DNA from: Streptomyces sp. MMG1121
Lineage (GTDB): Bacteria > Actinomycetota > Actinomycetes > Streptomycetales > Streptomycetaceae
Assembly: GCF_001280015.1 (NCBI RefSeq)
Contig: NZ_LGDV01000201.1
Span: forward strand, 186,001 to 250,000
Reading direction: 5' to 3'
DNA: 64,000 nt
Numbering within the stretch: the first letter of the stretch is position 1; every line of letters starts with the position of its first letter. Below the pieces are notes generated by a model. It did no database searches and was not told the origin of the DNA. It saw only the letters and a program-made list of their open reading frames with translations. Positions 25,437-35,389 of this stretch are shown here, one piece after another. The position numbers were made by a program, and so were the translations under genes.

Positions 25437-26396
25437 TCAGTGGGCGGAGGCCGGGTGGAAGCGTCTGCGGTATTCCGCGGGGGCTGCGCCGAGCGCGCGG
25501 AGGAAGGCGCGGCGCATGGCCTCGGGCGTGCCGTAGCCGCTGGCGCGGGAGACCTCCTCGATGCCGTCGGCGGTGTCCTCCAGCAGGCGGCGGGCGTGTT
25601 CGAGCCGGACCCGGTCGACGTAGCGGCCGGGGGTCACACCGGTCTCCTCGCGGAAGGCGCGCGCGAAGTGGCGCGGTGACAGCCGGGCCCGGTCGGCGAG
25701 CGATTCGACGGTCAGATCGCCGGCCGGGTGCTCGGCGATCCACCGCTGGACCTCCCGCAGGGGCGCGCGCTGCGCGGTCTGCGCCGCCAGCTGGGCGCTG
25801 AACTGCGCCTGGTTGCCGGGCCGGCGCAGGAAGACCACCAGATGCCGGGCGACGTCGAGCGCGACGTCCCGGTCCAGGTCCTCCTCGACCAGCGCGAGAG
25901 CCAGGTCGATGCCGGAGGTCACCCCGGCCGAGGTGGCGACGTCTCCGTCACGGACGTAGATGGGCTCGGGTTCCACGGTGACGGCCGGGTGGTCCCGGGC
26001 GAGCTTGTCGCAGTAGGCCCAGTGCGTCGTCGCCCGGCGGCCGTCGAGCAGCCCGGCCGCGGCGAGCAGGGCCGCTCCGGTGCACACGGAGAGCAGCCGC
26101 CGGGCCCGCGGGCCGTGGGCACGCAGCCACTCGATCAGCCGCGGGTCGGGGGCCCGGGTGCCCTGGCCGCCGGGGACCAGCAGGGTGTGCGGGTCGGGTG
26201 CCGCGGGGAGCGCCTCGTCGGGTACGAGGGTCAGTCCGCTGGAGGTGCGGACCGGTCCGCCGTCCAGGGAGGCCGTGTGGATCCGGTACGTCCCGGGCGT
26301 GTGGTTCTCGGCGCCGGCGAACACCTCGAGCGGGCCGGTGACGTCGAGGCTCTGGACGCCGTCGAAGAGGACGAAGAGGAGCGTGCGCTGCGGCAT
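25437..26396 (-). CDS. GlxA family AraC-type transcriptional regulator
   Basis: 319 aa. Residues 1-190 form a DJ-1/PfpI-like domain ([22 protein letters not shown]); residues about 215-315 form a two-HTH AraC DNA-binding domain ([19 protein letters not shown], then [21 protein letters not shown]). Start at MPQRTLLF (26396), where family homology begins; an upstream ATG at 26423 has no better ribosome site. Likely controls the following DJ-1 gene 22 bp downstream. Confidence 0.9.
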   Translation of the reverse strand: MPQRTLLFVLFDGVQSLDVTGPLEVFAGAENHTPGTYRIHTASLDGGPVRTSSGLTLVPDEALPAAPDPHTLLVPGGQGTRAPDPRLIEWLRAHGPRARRLLSVCTGAALLAAAGLLDGRRATTHWAYCDKLARDHPAVTVEPEPIYVRDGDVATSAGVTSGIDLALALVEEDLDRDVALDVARHLVVFLRRPGNQAQFSAQLAAQTAQRAPLREVQRWIAEHPAGDLTVESLADRARLSPRHFARAFREETGVTPGRYVDRVRLEHARRLLEDTADGIEEVSRASGYGTPEAMRRAFLRALGAAPAEYRRRFHPASAH

Positions 26397-26525
26397 GCCT
26401 CGATTCTTCGCCGCCCGGGTCATGGCTGCAATGACAACTTTCCCACCTTTTCTGCCACGACCCGATCGGCGGACGGGTCCTGCGTGCGCAACGACGGCCC
26501 GCCGGTGGGCCGCCCTGATCACCGG

Positions 26526-26548
26526 TTGTCGGTGTCACCTGCCACAAT
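26526..26548 (+). promoter_or_regulatory. Possible DNA-damage (RecA_NDp/PafBC-like) promoter of tex
   Basis: TTGTCGGTGTC, six bases, then CACAAT. Spacing is identical to the RecA_NDp consensus TTGTCAGTGGC-N6-TAGGGT, with two mismatches in the first block and a degenerate -10. It is 38 bp before the tex GTG. Weaker than the match in front of the macrodomain gene. Confidence 0.35.
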
Positions 26549-26585
26549 TGCCGCGCAACCTCAGTGGAGAAGGCGGTACGGGATC

Positions 26586-29000
26586 GTGACGACACCCGGG
26601 TCCATCGAAGTAGGGTCCATCGAAGGCAGGATCGCCGAGGAGCTCGGCGTACGGGAGCGGCAGGTGAAGGCCGCGGTGGAGCTGCTCGACGGCGGTTCGA
26701 CGGTGCCCTTCATCGCCCGCTACCGCAAGGAAGCGACCGAGATGCTCGACGACGCGCAGCTGCGCACGCTCGAGGAGCGGCTGCGCTATCTGCGGGAGCT
26801 GGAGGAGCGGCGGGCCGCGATCCTGGAGTCGGTGCGGGAGCAGGGCAAGCTCACCGACGAGCTGGAGGCCCGCATCCGCGGCGCCGAGACCAAGGCGCGG
26901 CTGGAGGACATCTACCTCCCGTACAAGCCCAAGCGGCGCACCAAGGCGCAGATCGCGCGCGAGGCGGGTCTGGAGCCGCTGGCCGATGGCCTGCTGGGCG
27001 ACCCGACGGTGGAGCCGCTGGCGGCCGCCGCCGCGTTCGTGAACGCGGACAAGGGCGTCGCCGACCCGCAGGCCGCCCTCGACGGCGCACGCGCGATCCT
27101 CGCCGAGCGCTTCTCCGAGGACGCCGACCTGATCGGCGAGCTGCGCGAGCGCATGTGGGGGCGAGGCCGGCTGGCCGCCAAGGTGCGGGACGGCAAGGAG
27201 GAGGCGGGCGCCAAGTTCGCCGACTACTTCGACTTCACCGAGCCGTTCACCGAGCTGCCCTCGCACCGCATCCTGGCGATGCTGCGCGGCGAGAAGGAGG
27301 AGGTCCTCGACCTCGTCCTGGAGCCGGAGGAGGCAACCGAGGGTCCCTCCTCCTACGAGGGGATCGTCGCCTCGAAGTTCGGGATCGGCGACCGGGGCCG
27401 CCCCGGCGACAAGTGGCTGACCGACACGGTCCGCTGGGCCTGGCGCACCCGCATCCTGGTCCACCTCGGCATCGACCTGCGCCTCAGGCTGCGGACGGCA
27501 GCCGAGGACGAGGCGGTGAACGTCTTCGCGGCGAACCTGCGCGACCTGCTGCTGGCCGCCCCGGCCGGCACGCGTGCGACGCTGGGCCTGGACCCGGGCT
27601 TCCGTACGGGCGTGAAGGTCGCCGTGGTCGACGCGACCGGCAAGGTCGTCGCCACGGACGTGATCTACCCGCACGTCCCGGCCAACAAGTGGGACGAGGC
27701 CCTGGCCAAACTGGCCCGGCTCGCCCAGGAGCACGCGGTCGACCTGGTCGCCATCGGCAACGGCACGGCGTCCCGCGAGACCGACAAGCTCGCCGGTGAA
27801 CTCATCACCAAGCACCCGGAGTTGAAGCTCACCAAGGTGATGGTGTCCGAGGCGGGCGCGTCCGTGTACTCGGCCTCGCCGTACGCCTCGCGGGAGCTGC
27901 CCGACATGGACGTGTCGCTGCGCGGCGCGGTCTCGATCGCCCGGCGCCTGCAGGATCCGCTGGCAGAGCTGGTGAAGATCGACCCGAAGTCGATCGGCGT
28001 CGGCCAGTACCAGCACGACCTGTCCGAGGTGAAGCTGTCCCGCTCGCTGGACGCGGTGGTCGAGGACTGTGTGAACGGCGTCGGGGTGGACGTCAACACC
28101 GCGTCCGTGCCGCTGCTTTCCCGGGTGTCCGGCATCTCCTCCGGCCTCGCCGAGAACATCGTGGCGCACCGGGACACCAACGGCCCCTTCACCTCGCGTG
28201 CGGAGCTGAAGAAGGTGGCGCGCCTCGGCCCGAAGGCGTACGAGCAGTGCGCGGGCTTCCTGCGCATCCGGGGTGGCGCCGACCCGCTGGACGCCTCCAG
28301 CGTGCACCCGGAGGCGTATCCGGTAGTGCGCCGCATGGTGAAGACCAGCGGCCAGGAGGTGGCCTCCCTCGTCGGCAACACGGGGGCGCTGCGCTCGCTG
28401 CGGCCCGCCGACTTCGTGGACGACACCTTCGGTCTGCCGACGGTCACCGACATCCTCAAGGAGCTGGAGAAGCCCGGCCGCGACCCGCGTCCCGCCTTCA
28501 AGACGGCCACCTTCAAGGAGGGCGTGGAGAAGATCTCCGACCTGTCCGCCGGGATGGTGCTGGAGGGCGTGGTGACCAACGTGGCGGCTTTCGGCGCGTT
28601 CGTCGACATCGGCGTCCACCAGGACGGCCTGGTGCACGTCTCGGCGATGTCGAAGACGTTCGTCAAGGACCCGCGCGACGTCGTGAAGCCCGGGGACATC
28701 GTCAAGGTGAAGGTCCTGGACGTGGACATCCCGCGCAAGCGCGTCGCGCTGACCCTGCGCCTGGACGACGAGGCGGCACCGCAGGGCCAGGGCGGCCCCC
28801 GGCAGCAGCGCGGCGGCGGCCGGCCGCCCCAGCAGCGGCAGGGCGGGCAGGGCCAGGGTCAGGGCGGCCAGGGTCAGGGTGGCCAGCGGCAGGGCCGTGG
28901 CGGCGGCGACCGGGGCGGACGGCAGGCGCCGGCCCCGGCCAACAGCGCGATGGCCGACGCCTTGCGCCGCGCGGGTCTGCTGGACCCGAAGAAGCGCTGA
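26586..29000 (+). CDS. tex: Tex-family RNA-binding transcription accessory protein
   Basis: 804 aa from the GTG at 26586. Domain order: N-terminal Tex helical region ([25 protein letters not shown]), YqgF/RNase H-like domain ([18 protein letters not shown]), helix-hairpin-helix ([13 protein letters not shown]), S1 domain ([21 protein letters not shown]). Between S1 and a conserved tail ending LDPKKR is a Gln/Gly/Arg-rich stretch of about 45 residues encoded by short GC repeats. Tex binds RNA and transcription complexes and supports stress tolerance in several bacteria. Confidence 0.95.
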   Translation: MTTPGSIEVGSIEGRIAEELGVRERQVKAAVELLDGGSTVPFIARYRKEATEMLDDAQLRTLEERLRYLRELEERRAAILESVREQGKLTDELEARIRGAETKARLEDIYLPYKPKRRTKAQIAREAGLEPLADGLLGDPTVEPLAAAAAFVNADKGVADPQAALDGARAILAERFSEDADLIGELRERMWGRGRLAAKVRDGKEEAGAKFADYFDFTEPFTELPSHRILAMLRGEKEEVLDLVLEPEEATEGPSSYEGIVASKFGIGDRGRPGDKWLTDTVRWAWRTRILVHLGIDLRLRLRTAAEDEAVNVFAANLRDLLLAAPAGTRATLGLDPGFRTGVKVAVVDATGKVVATDVIYPHVPANKWDEALAKLARLAQEHAVDLVAIGNGTASRETDKLAGELITKHPELKLTKVMVSEAGASVYSASPYASRELPDMDVSLRGAVSIARRLQDPLAELVKIDPKSIGVGQYQHDLSEVKLSRSLDAVVEDCVNGVGVDVNTASVPLLSRVSGISSGLAENIVAHRDTNGPFTSRAELKKVARLGPKAYEQCAGFLRIRGGADPLDASSVHPEAYPVVRRMVKTSGQEVASLVGNTGALRSLRPADFVDDTFGLPTVTDILKELEKPGRDPRPAFKTATFKEGVEKISDLSAGMVLEGVVTNVAAFGAFVDIGVHQDGLVHVSAMSKTFVKDPRDVVKPGDIVKVKVLDVDIPRKRVALTLRLDDEAAPQGQGGPRQQRGGGRPPQQRQGGQGQGQGGQGQGGQRQGRGGGDRGGRQAPAPANSAMADALRRAGLLDPKKR

Positions 29001-29008
29001 CCGGGCGG

Positions 29009-29033
29009 GGCCGGGGCCAGGGCGGCCCCGGCC
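29009..29033. terminator. Terminator hairpin after tex
   Basis: GGCCGGGGCC and GGCCCCGGCC form a perfect 10-bp stem with a 5-nt loop, 9 bp after the tex stop. Serves tex and may also act on the convergent ABC-F transcript. Confidence 0.75.
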
Positions 29034-29184
29034 TCCTGCCGTACGGTGACCGTGTCCCGACGACACGCGTCACGACCTGGGACGTCGGCACCGGTCACGG
29101 GGGGGCGGGCGACGAAGGAGCCGCGGACCGCTTCTCCTGAGGTCCGTCAGGCGGCCGTCGCGCGCTCTGACGAAGTCCGCCGGG

Positions 29185-30825
29185 CTAGCGCTCGGTCATC
29201 TTGCCGTCGGCCACCTCCAGCCGGCGGGTCACCCGGACCGCGTCCAGCATGCGGCGGTCGTGCGTGACCAGGAGCAGGGTGCCCTCGTAGGCGTCGAGGG
29301 CCGACTCCAGCTGTTCGATGGCGGGCAGGTCGAGGTGGTTCGTCGGCTCGTCCAGGACCAGCAGATTCACTCCCCGGCCCTGGAGCAGCGCGAGGGCGGC
29401 GCGGGTGCGCTCGCCCGGGGAGAGGGTCGCGGCCGGGCGCAGCACATGGTCGGACTTCAGGCCGAACTTGGCGAGCAGCGTGCGCACCTCGACCGGCTCG
29501 GTGTCCGGTACGGCCGCGCAGAAGGCGTCGAGCAGCGCCTCGGGACCGTGGAACAGCGCTCTGGCCTGGTCGACCTCGCCGACCAGGACGCCGGAGCCGA
29601 GGGCGGCGTGGCCCGAGTCGAGCGGGACACGGCCGAGCAGCGCGCCGAGCAGGGTGGACTTGCCGGCGCCGTTGGCCCCGGTGATCGCGACCCGGTCCGC
29701 CCAGTCGATCTGCAGGGACACCGGGCCGAAGGTGAAGTCACCGCGCCGGACCTCGGCGTCCCGCAGGGTCGCCACGACCGCACCGGAGCGTGGGGCTGAG
29801 GCGATCTCCATGCGCAGCTCCCACTCCTTGCGCGGCTCCTCGACCGTCTCCAGGCGCTCGATCATGCGCTGGGTCTGCCGGGCCTTGGCGGCCTGCTTCT
29901 CGCTGGCCTCGCTGCGGAACTTGCGGCCGATCTTGTCGTTGTCGTTGCCGGCCTTGCGCCGGGCGTTCTTCACGCCCTTGTCCATCCATGCCCGCTGCGT
30001 CTGGGCCCGGTCCTGGAGGGCGGCCTTCTTGTCGGCGTACTCCTCGTAGTCGTCACGGGCGTGCCGACGGGCCACCTCGCGTTCCTCCAGATAGGCCTCG
30101 TAGCCGCCGCCGAAGAGGTTGATCTGCCCCTGGGCGAGGTCGAGCTCGAGGACCTTGGTGACCGTGCGGGTCAGGAACTCGCGGTCGTGGCTGACGACGA
30201 CCGTGCCCGCGCGCAGGCCGGTGACGAAGCGCTCCAGGCGTTCCAGGCCGTCGAGGTCGAGGTCGTTGGTGGGCTCGTCCAGCAGGAAGACGTCGTAGCG
30301 GGACAGGAGGAGCGAGGCGAGGCCGGCGCGGGCCGCCTGTCCGCCCGAGAGGGAGGTCATCGGCAGATCCAGGTCGACGGCCAGGCCGAGGGAGTCGGCG
30401 ACCTCCTCCGCGCGCTCCTCCAGGTCGGCGCCGCCCAGGTCGAGCCAGCGCTCCAGGCTCACCGCGTAGGCGTCGTCGGCGCCGGGTGCGCCGTCGACCA
30501 GGGCCTGGGTGGCCTCGTCCATCACCCGCTGCGCCTCGGCGACGCCGGTGCGGCGGGCCAGGAACTCCCGGACGGTCTCCCCCTGCCTGCGCTCCGGCTC
30601 CTGCGGGAGGTGGCCGACGGTCGCGGCGGGCGGGGACAGCCGCAGCTCGCCCTGCTCGGGCGGGGTGAGCCCGGCGAGCAGTTTCAGCAGGGTGGACTTG
30701 CCCGCGCCGTTGGCACCGACCAGTCCGATCACATCGCCGGGCGCGACGACGAGGTCCAGCCCGGAGAAGAGGGAGCGGTCGCCGTGCCCGGCGGCGAGGT
30801 TCTTGGCGACGAGGGTGGCAGTCAT
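29185..30825 (-). CDS. ABC-F family ATPase
   Basis: 546 aa with two nucleotide-binding domains and no membrane segment. Walker A motifs GANGAGKST (both), signatures LSGGQ and LSPGE, Walker B LLDEPTNDLD and LVLDEPTNHLD. The linker between domains is long and charged (RRHARDDYEEYADKK to about KEWELR), and contacts the ribosome in this family. Likely a translation factor; whether it protects from antibiotics cannot be told. The second signature LSPGE is a mild variant. Start overlaps no neighbour; 36 bp separate it from the next gene. Confidence 0.92.
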   Translation of the reverse strand: MTATLVAKNLAAGHGDRSLFSGLDLVVAPGDVIGLVGANGAGKSTLLKLLAGLTPPEQGELRLSPPAATVGHLPQEPERRQGETVREFLARRTGVAEAQRVMDEATQALVDGAPGADDAYAVSLERWLDLGGADLEERAEEVADSLGLAVDLDLPMTSLSGGQAARAGLASLLLSRYDVFLLDEPTNDLDLDGLERLERFVTGLRAGTVVVSHDREFLTRTVTKVLELDLAQGQINLFGGGYEAYLEEREVARRHARDDYEEYADKKAALQDRAQTQRAWMDKGVKNARRKAGNDNDKIGRKFRSEASEKQAAKARQTQRMIERLETVEEPRKEWELRMEIASAPRSGAVVATLRDAEVRRGDFTFGPVSLQIDWADRVAITGANGAGKSTLLGALLGRVPLDSGHAALGSGVLVGEVDQARALFHGPEALLDAFCAAVPDTEPVEVRTLLAKFGLKSDHVLRPAATLSPGERTRAALALLQGRGVNLLVLDEPTNHLDLPAIEQLESALDAYEGTLLLVTHDRRMLDAVRVTRRLEVADGKMTER

Positions 30826-30861
30826 CAGGATGCCGATCCTAATGGGCCCGGCGCCCTGCTC

Positions 30862-31887
30862 TCAGCTCCGTTTCCCGCCGCTCACCGGCGCCGCGAGCAC
30901 ACCTCCCGCCGTCCGGGCGACGACGTACGCCTCCCCCTTGACCGCCCGCGGATCCAGGGCGAGGCGGTGCCGGCCGGGTTCCAGGACGCCGTCGTACACC
31001 TCCTGGGCGCGGATGCGGTGGAACCGGCCGAGGCGGTACGCGGTGATCCGCACCCGGCACCGCGCGCTCACGTCCACGTCCGCGGCGCATCCGGCGGCGG
31101 TCAGCCCGGTCAGCAGCCGCCGGGCGAGCGGGCCGCGGTCCAGGGCGTGCTCGATCTGGGCGACGAGCAGCGGCACGATCGGGGCGAGCCCGTCCACCGC
31201 CGCGACTTCGATCCCGGCGTGCTCGAAGGCCCGTAGTACGGCGGCCCGTTCGGCCTCGCCGACCGCGCGGCCGAAGGCGACCGCGCCGTAGTCGCTCAGT
31301 TCCCCGGCGGAAACGGCCCGGGCGTCCTGGGTGATGTCGGCGCCGATGCCGATGGTGCGCAGCGCGGCGGCCAGCCGGGCGAGGACGGCGACGCGGGCGC
31401 CGATCAGCAGCACGCGGCGGCGGGGCGGACCCTCGCTCAGGGCGGTCAGGGCGGCGCGGTACTCGGGGCCGTGGAAGCGGAACGGCCCTATGCCGTGGTA
31501 GCCGTTGAGTTCCAGGTCTGCGTGCTCGTCCGTCTGCCAGGCGAAGTCCCGCCAGACGTAGTCCTCGCCGTCGCGCTCGATGACGGCGGTGACCGCGCCG
31601 CATCCCAGGTCCTCGCACTCGGGGCAGCCGTAGATGACGAACCGGCCGTCCGGGAGCGGCGGTTCGGCCTCCAGGAGCAGCGCGCGTACCTGCTCGGTGA
31701 AGATGGTGGGCGGGATGTCCGAGGCGAGCGGGGAGACGGCATCGAGGTCGGAGAGCTGGAACAGCAGCGGACGTCCGTCCACGACGAAGTCCACGAAGTC
31801 GCGGTGGACCTGGTAGCCCCCGTCGGCGAGGACCGCGCCGACGCGGGTCGCCGGTGCCAGGCCGAAGGTCGCGTATGCGGCAGACAT
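30862..31887 (-). CDS. Uncharacterised protein with CPxCxxxGC motif
   Basis: 341 aa, ATG at 31887. I do not recognise a firm family; homologues in Streptomyces are often called oxidoreductases. The N-terminal 130 residues contain YGCPECEDLGCG, suited to metal or disulfide chemistry, next to a DFAWQTDEHADL stretch. The C-terminal part has a Rossmann-like LLIGARVAVLARLAAALRTIG segment resembling a dinucleotide or ligand-binding fold. Possible same transcript as the ABC-F gene. Divergent from the oxidase gene, with a CACACC-GGTGTG dyad between their starts. Confidence 0.7.
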   Translation of the reverse strand: MSAAYATFGLAPATRVGAVLADGGYQVHRDFVDFVVDGRPLLFQLSDLDAVSPLASDIPPTIFTEQVRALLLEAEPPLPDGRFVIYGCPECEDLGCGAVTAVIERDGEDYVWRDFAWQTDEHADLELNGYHGIGPFRFHGPEYRAALTALSEGPPRRRVLLIGARVAVLARLAAALRTIGIGADITQDARAVSAGELSDYGAVAFGRAVGEAERAAVLRAFEHAGIEVAAVDGLAPIVPLLVAQIEHALDRGPLARRLLTGLTAAGCAADVDVSARCRVRITAYRLGRFHRIRAQEVYDGVLEPGRHRLALDPRAVKGEAYVVARTAGGVLAAPVSGGKRS

Positions 31888-31964
31888 GCTGTGAGTATCC
31901 CCACACCGGCACGGGTGTGAGCGCAGCATGACATATTCGTCCGGGCAGGGCCTATGGTCCGGTC

Positions 31965-32903
31965 GTGGACAGCGAGCCGAACGACGAAGTGATCGTGGTC
32001 GGAGGCGGGATCGTCGGGCTGACGACGGCCGTGCTGCTGGCCGAGTCCGGGCGGCGGGTGCGGGTGTGGGCGCGGGAGCCCGCCGAGCGTACGACCTCGG
32101 CGGTCGCCGGCGGCCTGTGGTGGCCGTACCGCATCGAACCCGAGCCGCTGGTCGGTGCGTGGGCGCTGGAGTCCCTCGCCGTGTACGAGGAGCAGGCGCG
32201 GCGGCCGGAGGAGACGGGCGTACGCCTGGTCGACGGCGTACACCGAGGGACCCGGCTGGACGAGCTGGGCGACTGGGTGGCCCGGGTGCCGGGACTGCGT
32301 CAGACGGCCGACGGACTGACGGCGCGCCTGCCGGTGATCGACATGCCGGTGCATCTGGCGTGGCTGCGCGAGCGGTTGGCGAAAGCGGGCAGCGCGGTGG
32401 AGCTCCGCGAGGTGACCGACCTGGCCGCCGTCCCCGCCGGGGTCGTCGTCAACTGCACCGGCCTGGGTGCCCGTTCGCTGGCACGGGACCCTGCGGTGCG
32501 CCCGGTGCGCGGGCAGCTGGTCGTCGTGGAGAACCCCGGGATCACGACGTGGCTCACCTCTGTCGACCACTCCTCGGCCGCCTCCACGTACTTCATCCCA
32601 CAGCCGGGCGGGCTGCTCCTGGGCGGTACGGCGGAGGAGGACGACTGGTCCCTGCAACCCGACCCGGCCACCGCCACAGCGATCGTCGCCCGCTGCGCGG
32701 AGATCCGCCCGGAGATCGCCGGGTCCCGGATCCTGACCCACCGCGTGGGCCTGCGCCCGGCCCGGAACTCGGTACGACTGGAACGCCGCCCCCTACCGGA
32801 CGGCCGTGTCCTGGTCCACAGCTACGGCCACGGCGGGGCCGGGGTGACGGTGGCGTGGGGATGCGCACGGGAGGCAGCGGGGTTGGCCTTCCCGAGTGCC
32901 TGA
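31965..32903 (+). CDS. FAD-dependent oxidoreductase, D-amino-acid oxidase type
   Basis: 312 aa, GTG start. FAD fold VVGGGIVGLTTAVLLAESG, AGGLWWPYR like the DAAO flavin-contact region, substrate Arg in PARNSVRLE, and C-terminal HSYGHGGAGVTVAWG, which matches the HNYGHGGxGxT signature. It probably oxidises D-amino acids to 2-oxo acids with peroxide release. A TATGGT -10-like box 8 nt before the GTG suggests a leaderless mRNA. Start supported by the onset of FAD-fold homology. Confidence 0.9.
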   Translation: MDSEPNDEVIVVGGGIVGLTTAVLLAESGRRVRVWAREPAERTTSAVAGGLWWPYRIEPEPLVGAWALESLAVYEEQARRPEETGVRLVDGVHRGTRLDELGDWVARVPGLRQTADGLTARLPVIDMPVHLAWLRERLAKAGSAVELREVTDLAAVPAGVVVNCTGLGARSLARDPAVRPVRGQLVVVENPGITTWLTSVDHSSAASTYFIPQPGGLLLGGTAEEDDWSLQPDPATATAIVARCAEIRPEIAGSRILTHRVGLRPARNSVRLERRPLPDGRVLVHSYGHGGAGVTVAWGCAREAAGLAFPSA

Positions 32904-32965
32904 CCAGCGCCGGGGCCGTGCGGGCGGCTCGGTGGAAGGGAAGGGCGGGGCGCGTTGCCGGGCGG

Positions 32966-33049
32966 CTGGGGACCGGGGACCAGGAACTGAGGACCAGGAA
33001 CTGGGGACCGGGGACCGGGGACCGGGGGCCGGGGACCGGCAGGGCAGCG
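32966..33049. repeat. Degenerate GGGGACC direct repeats
   Basis: The patch begins with two 14-bp units of type ACTGGGGACCAGGA or ACTGAGGACCAGGA, followed by about five GGGGACC or GGGGGCC heptamers. Likely slippage-derived; no function visible. Confidence 0.75.
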
Positions 33050-33367
33050 GCGGGCGCGGACGGCTCGGCTGACGGGCGGGACGCGATCTCGGGCGACTCG
33101 GGTGCCGGCCCTGCGGCAGCCGGTTCCGGGCGGGCGAAGGCGGGCGAGGTCCGACAAAACGGGTGAGTGGTGCACTCGTTCGCCCGGGCGTTCGCGTCGT
33201 GCTGGTGGGGCCGCAGAGGCAGTCGGCCCGGCGTGGGGCCCTGCTCGCCTCGTGGCCGTGCGTCGCGGCGGAGCAGTGCGTGGGAGCGGACCGCGCTTCG
33301 GCCGACGGGCTTCTCCGCTTGGGCCACGTTCCTTGGGCGGGCACCCCTGCTCGCGGTCGTCGTTGTG

Positions 33368-33402
33368 GCAGGCGGCCGGGAACCGTGCTCCCGGCCGCCT
33401 GC
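33368..33402 (-). terminator. Terminator hairpin of the S15 peptidase gene
   Basis: Perfect 14-bp stem GCAGGCGGCCGGGA / TCCCGGCCGCCTGC with a 7-nt loop, 4 bp beyond the stop codon on the minus strand. It may also stop rightward transcripts from the oxidase gene. Confidence 0.85.
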
Positions 33403-33406
33403 GTTG

Positions 33407-35389
33407 TCAGTTCGCGGGAATGTGCTGGAGGGCGGCCGGGGTACGGACACCGGCCAGGGGGCCGGGCGTGGGCCGTGTGACCGCACCGCCCGACGTGGCA
33501 CGGGCGAAGGCCGCCGCGCCGCCCACCAGCGGGAGCCGGGCCGTCGTGCCGGACAGGTCGACGGTCAGCGTGGGCTTGGTGGACGGCGGGTCGATGAGGT
33601 CCTTGTCCGTGCCGGCGATGATCAGGGCCAGCCGGTGTCCCTTGGGCACGACGTGGTCGGTGGCCGCGAGGTCGAGGGTCATCGTGTACGCCTTGCCCGG
33701 GGTGAGCGCAACGCCCTTGCCGAGCGAGGCGTAGTGGCCGAGATCGGCCCAGCCCCGGCTGAACACGGTGTAGTCGACCTTGACGGTCTTGGCCTTGGTC
33801 TCCTTGAAGCAGGCGCTGTCCCCGGCCGTGCTCTCGCCCCAGCAGGTGCGGTTGGTGAGGGTGGTGATGCCCTCGTTGCTGTCGGCGTAGTCGCGGATGG
33901 TGTCCGGGCCGAGGTCGACCAGGACGGCGGACAGGTGCGCCGAGGTGGTGGTCGAGGTCGCGGTCACCGTCACCTCGGACGAGCCGGACAGCCGCAGGTC
34001 ATGGGTGAGCGGCGCGGTGAGGAAGCCGTCCTTGTCGGGGGTGGGCGTGGTGAGGTGCGCGGCCCAGTCGGTCTCGCTCAGCTTCGGGTCGTCGGTGAAG
34101 GTGGCGGTGCCGGTGGCCGGGCGCAGCCCGAGCGTGCCGACGCCGGCCGTGGTGCCGGAGGCCGGGTGCACGGTGGTGGGGCTGGTGGTCTGCGGGGGCC
34201 AGGTCCGGGAGGTCACCCACTGGTCGGGATGGCGTTCGATGTCGGCCATCGGCTCCCGGTCGATCCCGTTGTCGTAGCCGAGGAGTTCGTGGTCGAACCA
34301 GCGGTGCAGCGTGTCGACCCAGGCGCCGCGCCGGTAGTCGAAGGGGTCGACGTGCCCGGTCTGGGAGAGCCAGATCTTGCGCTCGACGCCGTGCGCGGCC
34401 AGGGCGTCCCACCACTGGCCGAAGTGCTTGGTGCGGACGTTGAGGTCCTGCATCCCGTGCACCAGGAACACGCTCGCGCGCACCTTGGCCGCGTCCTTGA
34501 CATAGTCCCGCTCGGTCCACAGCGACGTCCAGTCGCCGCTGCGCGGGCTGCCGTCGACCAGCTTCTTCTGTACGGCCGCGCAGTGGGCCTTGGCCGCGTC
34601 GCTCTCGACGACACCGGCCAGGTCGGCGGGGCCGCCGTCGTAGAGCGGGGCGCCCTGCGCGAAGTAGTAGTCGTACCAGGAGGAGATGCCGCTGATCGGG
34701 ACGATGGTCTTCAGGCCCTTGACGCCGGTGGCGGCGACGCCGTTGGCGATCGTGGCGTCCCAGCTCTTGCCGATCATGCCCGTCTTGCCGTTGGTCCAGT
34801 TCGCCTTGACGGTCTTCGTCCCGGTGCGGCTGGTGTACGCCCTGGCGCGGCCGTTGAGCCAGTCGACGACCGCCTTCGCGGACTGGACGTCGGAGCGGCC
34901 GCCGACGTCGACGCAGCCGTCGGAGCGGTCGGTACCGGCGAGGTCGACGCCGACGAAGGCATAGCCGCGGGGCACGAAGTAGTTGTCGTAGAACAGCGGC
35001 ATCTGGACGACGTGCCCCTGCGCGTCGTACGTCTTGACCTGGTTCTCGTTGCCGCGCCCGCAACAGGAGAAGTAGGGGCTCGCGTCCATGATGACGGGCA
35101 CCTTGCGGCCCTGCCGGGCGGGTTCTGCGGGCCGGACGATGTCGGCGGCGACCCGGTCGGTCCTGCCGTCACCGTCTCCGTCCAGACCTGTGTCCACCCA
35201 TACGGATTCGCGGATGGCGTGGGCGTAGGAGTAGACGGGCCGGCTCTCGCGGGTGGTCCCGCTCCCGTGGCCGGCGGCCTGTGCGGCGGCCGGGGTGAGG
35301 AAGGCGGCCGTGAGGATGACGGCGACCGCTGTCGCGAGCCGTCTCCAGATCGTGAAGCGCGTGCGTATCGGCATGCGCGGACGGTACAT
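33407..35389 (-). CDS. Secreted Xaa-Pro dipeptidyl-peptidase-like hydrolase (S15/CocE-NonD)
   Basis: 660 aa. N-terminal Sec signal (basic RTRFTIWRRL, hydrophobic core, AQA cleavage-like site near residue 38). Alpha/beta hydrolase with nucleophile in GKSWDA, an Asp candidate in VHGMQDLNV and His in SQTGHVDP, followed by the beta-sandwich C-terminal domain of the PepX/CocE class. Likely releases Xaa-Pro dipeptides outside the cell; the CocE-like fold also allows ester hydrolysis. ATG at 35389 has GGGGAG 7 nt upstream. Confidence 0.9.
   Translation of the reverse strand: MYRPRMPIRTRFTIWRRLATAVAVILTAAFLTPAAAQAAGHGSGTTRESRPVYSYAHAIRESVWVDTGLDGDGDGRTDRVAADIVRPAEPARQGRKVPVIMDASPYFSCCGRGNENQVKTYDAQGHVVQMPLFYDNYFVPRGYAFVGVDLAGTDRSDGCVDVGGRSDVQSAKAVVDWLNGRARAYTSRTGTKTVKANWTNGKTGMIGKSWDATIANGVAATGVKGLKTIVPISGISSWYDYYFAQGAPLYDGGPADLAGVVESDAAKAHCAAVQKKLVDGSPRSGDWTSLWTERDYVKDAAKVRASVFLVHGMQDLNVRTKHFGQWWDALAAHGVERKIWLSQTGHVDPFDYRRGAWVDTLHRWFDHELLGYDNGIDREPMADIERHPDQWVTSRTWPPQTTSPTTVHPASGTTAGVGTLGLRPATGTATFTDDPKLSETDWAAHLTTPTPDKDGFLTAPLTHDLRLSGSSEVTVTATSTTTSAHLSAVLVDLGPDTIRDYADSNEGITTLTNRTCWGESTAGDSACFKETKAKTVKVDYTVFSRGWADLGHYASLGKGVALTPGKAYTMTLDLAATDHVVPKGHRLALIIAGTDKDLIDPPSTKPTLTVDLSGTTARLPLVGGAAAFARATSGGAVTRPTPGPLAGVRTPAALQHIPAN

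Larger units (their letters stand above)
32904..33406. other. 503-bp stretch without a credible gene
   Basis: Reading frames here are low-complexity Arg/Gly/Pro-rich translations and none has a ribosome site with family-like content. It contains a degenerate direct-repeat patch at 32966-33049 and a strong hairpin at 33368-33402. Probably the 3' untranslated and spacer DNA of two convergent genes. Confidence 0.55.

Noticed and set aside
26535..29066. 843-codon minus-strand open frame opposite tex
   Set aside because: Rich in Arg, Gly, Leu, His and Val in shadow-like fashion, while tex on the plus strand has clear domains.
32904..33406. Small genes in the gap after the oxidase gene
   Set aside because: Open frames are Arg/Pro/Gly-rich without ribosome sites; repeats and a terminator explain the stretch.
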